From assembly GCF_014161445.1 (NCBI RefSeq), contig NZ_JABBXA010000015.1, forward strand, positions 124,001 through 188,000: a DNA stretch of 64,000 nucleotides. The letters are read 5' to 3'. The stretch comes from Microbispora sp. H13382. GTDB lineage: Bacteria > Actinomycetota > Actinomycetes > Streptosporangiales > Streptosporangiaceae. Shown one piece after another: positions 1 to 7,795 of this stretch; position 1 is the first letter of the stretch; the number at the start of each line of letters is the position of its first letter. A program made the translations under genes and the position numbers. Under the pieces are notes generated by a model, which worked only from the letters and a program-made list of their open reading frames with translations, made no database searches and had not been told where the DNA came from.

Positions 1-1127
1 TTGTCGCGGGCTGCGCCGTACGCGTGCCGCCCGCGCCGCGCATCGCGATCGCCCCGGCCTCCGGCGCGGCGGCGGTCCCGCCGGAGGCGGGCCTGGTCGT
101 CAGCGCGAAGGGCGGCAGGCTGACCAGCGTGCTCGCGTTCGCGGGGCGCGACCCCGTGCCCGGCACGTTCGACCCGGCCCGCACGGTGTGGCGGTCGTCG
201 TGGACGTTGCGTCCCGGCACGCAGTACGTCGTCAACGCCGTCGCGACCGGGCCCCAGGGCGTCACCGCCCAGGTCGCGGGCCGGTTCCGCACGCTCACCC
301 CGCGCCGTGAGGTCGCCGTCGCCTCGATCGTCCCCTCCGACGGCGAGACCGTCGGGATCGGCATGCCGATCATCGTGACGTTCACCAGGCCGGTCGAGGA
401 CCGCGCGGCGGTCGAGCGGGCGCTGGTGGTCCGGGGCCCCGCCGAGGGCGCCTGGCACTGGGTGAGCTCCACCCAGGTCGTCTACCGGCCCCGGAAGATG
501 TGGCCGTCCGGCGGCCACGTGCGCCTGACCGCCCATCTCGCCGGCGTCCGCGCCGCCCCCGGCACGTACGGCACCGCCGACAGGAGCGTGGCCTTCACCG
601 TGGGACGGGCCATGGTCAGCACGGTCGACACCCGCACCCACGAGATGGTGGTGCGGCAGGACGGCAGGGTGGCCCAGCGCATGCCGATCAGCGCCGGCAT
701 GGCGACCACGAGGGAATACACGACCACGAGCGGGATCCACCTGACGATGGACAAGGGCAACCCCGTCCGCATGGTGTCCCCGGGCCGCCGCAAGGGCGAC
801 CCCGGCTTCTACGACAAGCTCATCGACTACGCCGTACGGATCTCCAACAGCGGCGAGTACGTCCACTCGCTGGACAACGTGTGGGCGCAGGGCCGGGCCA
901 ACGTCAGCCACGGCTGTCTGAACGCCCACCCCGACCAGGCGCGGTGGTTCTACGAGCACGCGCTGCGCGGCGACCCCGTCGTCGTCACCGGCACGACCCG
1001 CGAGCTGGAGTGGAACAACGGCTGGGGCTTCTGGCAGCTCTCCTGGCCTCGGTGGCTGGCGGGCAGCGCCCTGCGGCACGACGGCGCGCGGACCCCTTCC
1101 GCCGTGACCCCTTCCGCGCTCTCCTGA
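1..1127 (+). CDS. L,D-transpeptidase lipoprotein (5' end outside window)
   Basis: Cross-links peptidoglycan stems (3-3 links) on the outer face of the membrane. The reading frame is open from base 3 and begins with V-A-G-C, a lipobox whose cysteine would be lipidated, so the true start lies upstream; the GTG at 24 is internal. An Ig-like region (about residues 90-190 of the visible part) precedes a YkuD catalytic domain. The active-site signature S-H-G-C-L-N is present near base 910, with the nucleophilic Cys. The layout (lipobox, Ig-like repeats, YkuD) matches actinobacterial Ldt enzymes such as LdtMt2. The C-terminal tail after the domain is short and Ala/Ser/Pro-rich. Confidence 0.93.
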   Translation, partial: VAGCAVRVPPAPRIAIAPASGAAAVPPEAGLVVSAKGGRLTSVLAFAGRDPVPGTFDPARTVWRSSWTLRPGTQYVVNAVATGPQGVTAQVAGRFRTLTPRREVAVASIVPSDGETVGIGMPIIVTFTRPVEDRAAVERALVVRGPAEGAWHWVSSTQVVYRPRKMWPSGGHVRLTAHLAGVRAAPGTYGTADRSVAFTVGRAMVSTVDTRTHEMVVRQDGRVAQRMPISAGMATTREYTTTSGIHLTMDKGNPVRMVSPGRRKGDPGFYDKLIDYAVRISNSGEYVHSLDNVWAQGRANVSHGCLNAHPDQARWFYEHALRGDPVVVTGTTRELEWNNGWGFWQLSWPRWLAGSALRHDGARTPSAVTPSALS

Positions 1128-1173
1128 CAGACACCGCCGCACTCCAGTCAGCGGTCTGCATTACGGTCGAGTC

Positions 1174-1620
1174 ATGGCAGCAGTGACGATCGACCTGACT
1201 CTCTACTGTGAGAACGCGAGGCTCCTCGCCGAGTTCTGGAAGACGGCGCTCGGCTACGTCGACGAGATCCCGGCCTCCCGGTACGGCACCGCCGAGGAGT
1301 CGTTCGCGCGGCTCGACCTGCCCGCGGGCGGCGCCGACGACGACGGGGCCCTGCTCTGCGACCCCGAGGGGATCGGCCCCCGGCTCTCCATCTTCCGGGT
1401 CCCCGAGCGCGGGACGACGGACAACCGGCTCCACATCGACGTGCGCGTGCCCGGAGAAGGCTCGGCGGCCGATCGGTGGGAACGGATCAGAGCGGAGGCC
1501 GCCCGTCTGGTGCGCGCGGGCGGCACGATTTTGGAGGCCTTCGACGACCACATCATGATGGCCGACCCGGAGGGCAACGAGTTCCGCGTCACCGCGGCCC
1601 CGGTGTCCGTCTCAGCGTGA
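1174..1620 (+). CDS. VOC (glyoxalase-like) family protein
   Basis: A 148-residue protein of the vicinal-oxygen-chelate fold, with two beta-alpha-beta-beta-beta halves: the first begins ALTIDLTLY-like (VTIDLTLYCENARLLAEFW) and the second contains LHIDVRVPG and ends DPEGNEFRV, the usual last strand. Enzymes of this fold act on small molecules through a metal ion, or serve as binding proteins; the substrate cannot be read from the sequence. It starts 46 bp after the transpeptidase gene on the same strand. Actinomycetes carry dozens of similar glyoxalase-like proteins, most of unknown role. Confidence 0.85.
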   Translation: MAAVTIDLTLYCENARLLAEFWKTALGYVDEIPASRYGTAEESFARLDLPAGGADDDGALLCDPEGIGPRLSIFRVPERGTTDNRLHIDVRVPGEGSAADRWERIRAEAARLVRAGGTILEAFDDHIMMADPEGNEFRVTAAPVSVSA

Positions 1621-1712
1621 GACCCCGCGCCCTGGGATAGCGCGGCCGTACGCGTTAGGTTTGAGGAGGAACCAGACCCGAGCGGTGTTCGTTCATTGCT
1701 ATGGAGGCGGCA

Positions 1713-2144
1713 ATGGACTCCTGGATCGTATGGCTCATCCTGGCAGCGGTGCTGGGCGTCGCGGAGATCTTCACGCTGACCGCGGCGTTGGGACTGCTGT
1801 CTATCGCGGCCCTGCTCACGACCGTGGTCGCGGTCGTCGGGCTGCCGCCGGCGATCCAGCTCGCCGTGTTCGTCATCGCCTCCGTCGCCGGCCTCGCCGG
1901 GGTGCGCCCGATCGCGCTCCGGCACATCAAGCAGCCGCCACCGAAGCGCTTCGGCGTGCCCGCGCTCATCGGCAAGTCCGCGTACGTGACCAAGGAGGTC
2001 ACGGGCAGGGACGGCCGGGTGCGCATCGGCGGGGAGGAGTGGTCGGCCCGAGCGTACGACGAAACGCTCGTGATCCCGCCAGGGGCCACGGTCGACGTCA
2101 TAGAGATCGAGGGCGCCACCGCCCTCGTCTATCCCCGGGAGTGA
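1713..2144 (+). CDS. NfeD-family membrane protein
   Basis: Small membrane protein of 143 residues with hydrophobic helices in the first 75 residues (WIVWLILAAVLGVAEIF onward) and a soluble OB-fold tail beginning near GKSAYVTKEV. NfeD proteins are partners of SPFH/stomatin proteins and are thought to act in membrane microdomains. I place the start at the second ATG because GGAGG at 1703-1707 sits 5 bases before it; an ATG at 1701 would be upstream of that site. The stop is followed after two bases by the SPFH gene, so the two are translated together. Confidence 0.9.
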   Translation: MDSWIVWLILAAVLGVAEIFTLTAALGLLSIAALLTTVVAVVGLPPAIQLAVFVIASVAGLAGVRPIALRHIKQPPPKRFGVPALIGKSAYVTKEVTGRDGRVRIGGEEWSARAYDETLVIPPGATVDVIEIEGATALVYPRE

Positions 2145-2146
2145 TC

Positions 2147-3241
2147 ATGGACGGAGCACTGATCGCCGGAATCGTCATCGCGTTCGTCGCGATCCTGACG
2201 GTGCTGCGGGCGGTCCGGATCGTGCCCCAGGCCAGAGCCGGCAACGTCGAGCGCCTGGGCAGGTACTACCGCACGCTGGGCCCCGGCCTGAACTTCGTCA
2301 TCCCGTACATCGACCGGGTCCGCCCGCTGCTGGACCTGCGCGAGCAGGTGGTGTCGTTCAAGCCCCAGCCGGTCATCACCGAGGACAACCTCGTCGTGGA
2401 CATCGACACGGTGCTGTATTTCCAGGTCACCGATCCCCGGGCGGCGGAGTACGAGATCGCCAACTTCATCCAGGGCGTCGAGCAGCTCACCGTCACGACG
2501 CTGCGCAACGTGGTCGGCGGCATGGACCTGGAGAAGACGCTCACCTCGCGCGACATGATCAACAGTCAGCTGCGCGGCGTACTCGACGAGGCCACTGGAA
2601 AGTGGGGCATCCGGGTCAACCGGGTCGAGATCAAGGCGATCGACCCGCCGAAGACCATCAAGGACGCCATGGAGAAGCAGATGCGCGCCGAGCGGGACAA
2701 GCGCGCGGCGATCCTCACGGCCGAGGGCCAGCGGCAGTCGCAGATCCTCACGGCCGAGGGTGAGAAGCAGAGCGCGATCCTGCGCGCCGAGGGTGAGCGC
2801 ACCTCGCAGATCCTCAAGGCCCAGGGTCAGTCGCAGGCGATCGACGAGGTGTTCCAGGCCGTCCACCGCAACGACCCCGACCCCAAGCTGCTCGCCTACC
2901 AGTACCTCCAGGTGCTGCCGCAGCTCGCCCAGGGCCAGGGCAACACGATGTGGGTGATCCCGAGCGAGGTCACCTCGGCGCTCAACACGTTGTCGAAGGC
3001 GTTCACCGAGTCGCTGCCCGCGAGCCGGGCCGCCGTGACGGACGGCAGGGAGCACGAGCGGAGGGTGGCGGGCGACGAGGCCGTCGCCGAGGCCGAGCGG
3101 GCCGCCGCGGAGGCGAGGGCGGCGGCCGAGGACAGCGAGCTGGGACCGCGCCAGATCGAGTCCCGCCGCGCCGATCTCGGCGCGGACGGCGTCCCGAGCC
3201 CCGACCCCGCCCACGCCGTACGCCCGGACGAGCGCTCGTAG
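2147..3241 (+). CDS. SPFH / band 7 (stomatin-like) membrane protein
   Basis: A 364-residue SPFH protein: an N-terminal membrane segment (residues 3-20), the conserved RIVPQARAGNVERLGRY entry to the band 7 domain, and the EQVVSFKPQPVITEDN segment. A long coiled coil follows, including four 11-residue repeats (AILTAEGQRQS type) near residues 190-235. Such proteins oligomerise into rings or cages in the membrane and often scaffold proteases or lipid domains. GGGAG at 2137-2141 precedes the ATG. The C-terminal 60 residues are charged and Ala/Glu-rich. It is co-transcribed with the NfeD gene, the usual arrangement of the pair. Confidence 0.92.
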   Translation: MDGALIAGIVIAFVAILTVLRAVRIVPQARAGNVERLGRYYRTLGPGLNFVIPYIDRVRPLLDLREQVVSFKPQPVITEDNLVVDIDTVLYFQVTDPRAAEYEIANFIQGVEQLTVTTLRNVVGGMDLEKTLTSRDMINSQLRGVLDEATGKWGIRVNRVEIKAIDPPKTIKDAMEKQMRAERDKRAAILTAEGQRQSQILTAEGEKQSAILRAEGERTSQILKAQGQSQAIDEVFQAVHRNDPDPKLLAYQYLQVLPQLAQGQGNTMWVIPSEVTSALNTLSKAFTESLPASRAAVTDGREHERRVAGDEAVAEAERAAAEARAAAEDSELGPRQIESRRADLGADGVPSPDPAHAVRPDERS

Positions 3242-3242
3242 C

Positions 3243-3731
3243 TCACACCATGGCCAGGTAGGCGGCGAGTTCCCCGGGCGAGGAGGTGGAGACCCCGGCG
3301 TACCCGTCCGGCCGGACGAGGGTGTACCGCTCGCCGCCGTAGGGCTCGGCGACCTCGTACGCGCGCACCCGCGGACCGGGTGCGACGTACGGGACGGGAC
3401 CGGCGGACAGCAGGGTGAAGTGCGGGCCCCGCAGCAGGTCGACCATGCGGGCCCGCGTCCCGTCCGCCAGCGGGAGCGGGCCGTCGGGCACCCGGTCGCC
3501 CCCGCGCCGGGCGAGCGAGCCGCCCCGGTAGCTCAGCGAGAGCTGGTAGGAGAGCGCCACCATCCCCCTGCCCGGCGTGCGCGGCTGCAGGCCCTTGCCC
3601 TTGGAGCCGGCCGCGGGCTCGGGCGCCCGCTCGACGATCCGGCAGGCGACGCCCCGCCGGGCCAGGTCCACGGCGAGGGTGAGCCCGGTCGGGCCGGCTC
3701 CGGCGATCAGTACGTCGGTGTCTTCGCGCAT
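3243..3731 (-). pseudogene. FAD-dependent aromatic hydroxylase, internally deleted
   Basis: The first 50 residues are a normal FAD-binding start (VLIAGAGPTGLTLAVDLARRG, GxGxxG, then SKGKGLQPRT). The sequence then jumps directly to what is normally the C-terminal part of these roughly 500-residue enzymes (QLSLSYRGG, GDRVPDGPL, DLLRGPHFTLL, VRPDGYAG). The middle of the protein, including the substrate domain and the second FAD motif, is missing, so the 162-residue product cannot be an active hydroxylase. The reading frame was kept across the junction, suggesting a clean in-frame deletion near bases 3560-3580. It is convergent with the SPFH gene, one base apart. The flanking genes give no substrate hint. 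Confidence 0.8.
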
Positions 3732-3799
3732 GCCCCGACCATGCCGGGCCGCGCTGCCAGACCGCTGTCACGCGCCTGCCGCCTCATGGCAGGCCCGAA

Positions 3800-5512
3800 T
3801 CACGAGGCGGCGAGCGACACGCGGTCGGCGAATCTGGCGTAGCGGGCGAGTTCGTCCCTGGTGGGTGCGACGATCAGCGCCCCGGCGACCTGTTCGATGC
3901 CGGCGCGCAACGCCTTCGCGGCTCTGCGCGCCCTGCGCCGTCCGCCGATCCAGGCGAACACCCGGCACAGCAGCGCGATCAGCACTCCCGCCAGCGCGCC
4001 GCCCAGCAGGAGCACGGTCGGCCACGGTGCCCGGCCGAGCGTGGGGGTGGGGAGCTCGGGCAGCATGAGGTAGTTCAGCGCGAAGCGCACGAGCAGCCAG
4101 ATCGCGCCCGCGGCCATCGCGGCGACGGTCAGCCACTGCGCCGTTCCCGCCACGCGCCACCATCGAGGGGCTTTGGAGACGCCGCCCGAGGTGGCCGCGG
4201 CGACCGTGCGGTCCAGGGCGTCGGTCAGCTCCTCCGACCGCGACCGCGCCGCGTGCCGTACGGCCGTCGCCCACGGCTCGGGCACCGCCTCCGACGCGGC
4301 GGCCCCGACGTCCCGCAGGGCGGTGTCCAGGGCCGAGACCTCGACGGCGGTGGCCGCGGGCAGCGAGGAGCGGGCTCCCCCGGTCAGGTGCAGACGGCGC
4401 AGCGGATCGGGCCGCAGCCTGCGCAGCCAGCGCGTCACCGGCCAGCCCGTCGCGGCGACCGAGCGGTGCCGGTGCGACTTCGCGACCGCCTCGACCGCGA
4501 CGGGCGCCCCGGCCGCCTGCGCCAGCGCCCGCGTCAGCGCCCCGCCGACGGCGACCTCCGGCACCGCCACCCGCCCCGGCGGGGGCGGGGCCTCGGCCGT
4601 CACGCGCGATGGGGCAGGAGGCGGCGACGCGGCGACGGCCGCCGCCCTCGCCTCCCGCGTGCCTGCCGGGAGCGCCACGGCGCCCGGTTCCGGTTCCCGG
4701 GCGGCCGGGGGCCGGGTGGCCGCCCAGAGCCCGGCGGCGGCCGAGGCCACGTCGGCGGCGAGCCGCGACGACCAGGCGCGGCGGCGGGAGATCTCACGGT
4801 CGAGCAGCGCCCGCAGTTCGGGGACGCCCTCGCCGGTGCGGGCGGAGACGCCCAGCACCATAACCCCCTCGAGCCCGTCCGCCGCCAGCAGGCCGCGCAG
4901 GTCGTCGAGACAGCGCTTGACCGAGCGTTCGGGCAGCCGGTCCACCTGGTTGAGCACGACGACCATGACGTCCCGGTGCCGGGCGAGCGGGCGCAGGTAG
5001 CGCTCGTGCACGGCCGCGTCGGCGTACTTCTGCGGGTCGAGCACCCAGACCAGCAGGTCCACCACGCCGACCAGGCGGTCGACCTCCCTGCGGTGGGCCA
5101 GCTCGATGGAGTCGTGATCGGGCAGGTCCAGCAGGATCAGCCCCGACGCGTCGCCCTCGACGGTGTGGCGCAGGGGGACGTCGAGCCAGTCGAGCAGCGG
5201 CCCCGCGCCGCCGGTGCCCCACAGGGCCGCCTGCGCCTTGGCGGTCGTCGGCCGGGTCACCCCCACCGTCGCGAGGTCGGTCCCGGAAAGGGCGTTGAAC
5301 AGCGACGACTTACCGCTCCCCGTCGCCCCGGCGAGGGCGACCGCGGTGTGGTCCACCGACAGGCCGCGCCGTACCCCGGCGCGGGCGACGACGGCGCGCG
5401 CGTGGTCCACGGCCTCCTGGCCGAGCCGGCCCTCCGCCAGGTCGGCGGCCTCCGCGAGCGCCTCCAGGCGGTCGTCCAGCGACACCTCCGCCTTCCTGCG
5501 CGGGAGCTTCAC
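3800..5512 (-). CDS. Dynamin-like GTPase with C-terminal membrane segments (second of pair)
   Basis: A 570-residue GTPase: G1 GATGSGKSS at residues 62-70, G3 in LLDLPDHDS, and G4 NQVD. A long Pro/Ala linker follows, then two strongly hydrophobic stretches (WLTVAAMAAGAIWLLVRF and VLLLGGALAGVLIALL) that should anchor or insert in the membrane. Start is the GTG whose last two bases overlap the TGA of the upstream GTPase gene (GTGA), so the two are translationally coupled. Paired dynamin-like proteins in bacteria can hetero-oligomerise and remodel or protect membranes, for example at division septa; the role here is inferred from that pairing only. An upstream open extension is just the other gene in a different frame. 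Confidence 0.88.
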   Translation of the reverse strand: MKLPRRKAEVSLDDRLEALAEAADLAEGRLGQEAVDHARAVVARAGVRRGLSVDHTAVALAGATGSGKSSLFNALSGTDLATVGVTRPTTAKAQAALWGTGGAGPLLDWLDVPLRHTVEGDASGLILLDLPDHDSIELAHRREVDRLVGVVDLLVWVLDPQKYADAAVHERYLRPLARHRDVMVVVLNQVDRLPERSVKRCLDDLRGLLAADGLEGVMVLGVSARTGEGVPELRALLDREISRRRAWSSRLAADVASAAAGLWAATRPPAAREPEPGAVALPAGTREARAAAVAASPPPAPSRVTAEAPPPPGRVAVPEVAVGGALTRALAQAAGAPVAVEAVAKSHRHRSVAATGWPVTRWLRRLRPDPLRRLHLTGGARSSLPAATAVEVSALDTALRDVGAAASEAVPEPWATAVRHAARSRSEELTDALDRTVAAATSGGVSKAPRWWRVAGTAQWLTVAAMAAGAIWLLVRFALNYLMLPELPTPTLGRAPWPTVLLLGGALAGVLIALLCRVFAWIGGRRRARRAAKALRAGIEQVAGALIVAPTRDELARYARFADRVSLAAS

Positions 5513-7236
5513 AGGACGCCCCTCTCCTGTACGGCCTTGGCGGCCTCCCGCAGCCGGGCGGACGTCTCCGGCGCCGGGCCCAGCCCCTCCACCAGGGAGG
5601 TGAAGCGGGCGCGTTCCTCGTCGAGCAGCGCGCGGACGCGCCGCCGCAGGTCCTCCCGGGCCTCCTGCGTCAGCGTGCGTACGGCCTGGTCGCCGAAGAC
5701 GGCTTCGAGCAGCTTCTGACTGAGCACGCCGGTGCCGCCGGCGATGCCCAGCTCGATGCCGGTGATTCCGCCGGTCGTGGAGAACACGGCCAGCATGATC
5801 AGCACACCGAGGCTGTTCACGCCGAACGACGCCGCCCTGGCGAGCGTGCGCCGGTCGGCGCCCTCCGAGCGGACGAGGTCGAGCACGTGCCCCTGCCAGG
5901 CGCGTACGGCCTCGCCGGCCCGGCGGGGCAGATCCGGCGAGGCGCGGCCGAGCCGCCCGGAGACGGTGACGCCGGACTTGTCCAGCAGGTCGCGCCCGGC
6001 GGGCAGGGCCAGCCACGCCTCGACGGCCCGCTCGGCGGCACCGTCCGCGGTGGCGCGGATCAGCGACTCCACCCCGCTCTCCAGCGCCACCCGCAGTTCC
6101 CTGTCCGGCGCCGGGCGGCCCCGGAACGCGGCGGCGAGGCGGTCGCGCAGCCAGCCGATCCGCGACTCCAGCGAGCGCATCAGGTCGCCGGTGCCGACGA
6201 AGTCCTGCCAGCGGGCCAGCACCTCGCCGCGCAGCAGCCTGCCGTCGCGCATCCCGTCGTCGAAGGCCGACATCGCCACGTCGTACGCCCTGCTCGCGAT
6301 GTCGCGCAGCTCGGTGATGCCCGCCCGCTGGCGCTCCACCCGGTCGGCCAGGTCGGGCACCCGGGTGCCCAGGCTGTCCAGGGCCCCGGTCAGGGTCCGC
6401 CGTACGACCTCCGCCCGGGCCTTGGCGTCCACCGAAAGGTCGGCGAGCCAGGTCGCGATCGGCTGCACGACGTGGGCGGGCAGCCGGGCCCGCTCCGACG
6501 GCAGCTCCAGCTCCGGGACGGTGAACAACGGCGTGCCGCCCAGGCCGTTGTCCCGCAGCAGCCGGGTCAGGTCGGCGGCCACGGGTTCACACGCCTCGGC
6601 CGGGACCCGCTGGAGGATCACCGCGAGCGCCGTGCTCCGCTCCCTGGCCAGGCGCAGGAAGCTCCACGGCACCTCGTCGGCGTACCGCGCGGCGGTCGTG
6701 ACGAACAACCACAGGTCGGCCGCGGCGAGCAGTTGGGCGGCCAGCTCGCGGTTGGCCGTGACGATCGAGTCGATGTCGGGGGCGTCGAGCAGCGCCAGCC
6801 CGGGAGGCAGTCCCTTCACGGGGGCGATCCGCAGGGTGCCCGGCTCGCCGCGTCCCCCGCCGGCCGCCCCTCCCGTCACCCTGGCCAGCCCGGGCAGGAC
6901 CGTGGTGGAGGTGAACCAGGCGGCGTCGGCGGGGTTGCACACCAGAGTCGGGGCGAGCGTGGTGGGCCGCAGCACCCCGGGCTCGGTCACGATCACCCCG
7001 GCCAGCGAGTTGACCAGGGTGGACTTGCCCGCCCCTGTGGAGCCGCCGACCACGGCGAGCAGCGGCGCGTCGATCGCCGCAAGACGGGGCAGCAGGTAGT
7101 CGTCGAGCTGCCCGCGCAACTCCACCAGGACGCGCCGGTCGGTCGCGGCGTCCCCGATCTCCAGGGGAAACAGGTCCTGATCGAGGTGACGCCGCAGGCT
7201 ATCCAGGGTGGCCCGCAGCCTGTCGTTCCCCGCCAT
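5509..7236 (-). CDS. Dynamin-like GTPase (first of pair)
   Basis: A 575-residue protein with a P-loop GGSTGAGKST at residues 64-73, a G3-like LLDAPDIDS and a large helical C-terminal region containing a hydrophobic segment (VNSLGVLIMLAVF followed by a Gly-rich GIELGIAGG turn) typical of the membrane-inserting paddle of bacterial dynamin-like proteins. It resembles the GTPase domain of the neighbouring gene but lacks that gene's proline linker and double membrane segment, so the two are diverged partners rather than a recent duplication. Together they form a two-gene operon read towards the window start. GTP hydrolysis and membrane association are well supported; the biological process is not. 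Confidence 0.88.
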   Translation of the reverse strand: MAGNDRLRATLDSLRRHLDQDLFPLEIGDAATDRRVLVELRGQLDDYLLPRLAAIDAPLLAVVGGSTGAGKSTLVNSLAGVIVTEPGVLRPTTLAPTLVCNPADAAWFTSTTVLPGLARVTGGAAGGGRGEPGTLRIAPVKGLPPGLALLDAPDIDSIVTANRELAAQLLAAADLWLFVTTAARYADEVPWSFLRLARERSTALAVILQRVPAEACEPVAADLTRLLRDNGLGGTPLFTVPELELPSERARLPAHVVQPIATWLADLSVDAKARAEVVRRTLTGALDSLGTRVPDLADRVERQRAGITELRDIASRAYDVAMSAFDDGMRDGRLLRGEVLARWQDFVGTGDLMRSLESRIGWLRDRLAAAFRGRPAPDRELRVALESGVESLIRATADGAAERAVEAWLALPAGRDLLDKSGVTVSGRLGRASPDLPRRAGEAVRAWQGHVLDLVRSEGADRRTLARAASFGVNSLGVLIMLAVFSTTGGITGIELGIAGGTGVLSQKLLEAVFGDQAVRTLTQEAREDLRRRVRALLDEERARFTSLVEGLGPAPETSARLREAAKAVQERGVL

Positions 7237-7279
7237 AACTCCCGACCTTCCCCGAGGAGGGCCCGCGAATCAGCCGCCC

Positions 7280-7789
7280 TCAGGCACCGGGCGTGGCAGT
7301 GGGAGTGGGCAGCAGGACCTTGCACTTGTCGTAGGCCTTGGCCACCTTCGGGTCCGAGGTGGCCAGACCGCGCACGCGCCCACCGTCGGGGAACTCGGCG
7401 CCGTTGTCCTTCATGCAGGTGCGGAACGCCTGCAGGGCCTGCGGATCGACGCCGCGCCGGCCGCCGAACCCGCCCTGACCGCCTTGCGGCATGAGGGAGC
7501 GGCACGCCTCGAAGGCCTTGCTCGTCGCGGGATCCATCGACCGGAACCCGCCGAAGCCCCCGCTCGGTCTGCCGCTGGGCCGCACGCTCGGCATGCCCGA
7601 AGGACGCCCGCTGGGGAGTGTGACGCCGTTCTCGCGCAGGCACTCGGTGAACGCCGCCCGGGGGTCGGCGCTCGAACCGCCGCCCGCGGCCCGCGTGGTG
7701 GTCGTGGCGGCGGTGTCGTCACCGCCGCCGCAGCCGGTCACCGTGACCGCCAGAGCCGCTGCGGCAACCGCGATGGACAGGTATCGCAA
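7280..7789 (-). CDS. Secreted lipoprotein with duplicated Cys-containing motif
   Basis: A 169-residue protein with a signal peptide ending in the lipobox VTGC, then a Thr/Ser/Gly linker and two related units: AFTECLRENGVTLP ... DPATSKAFEACRSLMP and AFRTCMKDNGAEFP ... DPKVAKAYDKCKVLLP. Each has two cysteines with the same spacing logic, suggesting an internal duplication with a disulfide in each unit. The start is TTG at 7789, 6 bases after the kinase stop. It is the last gene of the adaptor-ABC-two-component operon, so it may be a sensed or accessory surface component of that system. I do not know a function for this family. Confidence 0.75.
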   Translation of the reverse strand: MRYLSIAVAAAALAVTVTGCGGGDDTAATTTTRAAGGGSSADPRAAFTECLRENGVTLPSGRPSGMPSVRPSGRPSGGFGGFRSMDPATSKAFEACRSLMPQGGQGGFGGRRGVDPQALQAFRTCMKDNGAEFPDGGRVRGLATSDPKVAKAYDKCKVLLPTPTATPGA

Positions 7790-7795
7790 GGGAGA

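Noticed and set aside
1661..2146. Upstream extension of the SPFH frame
   Set aside because: It runs antiphase through the NfeD gene; the ATG at 2147 has a good ribosome site and a membrane segment right after it.
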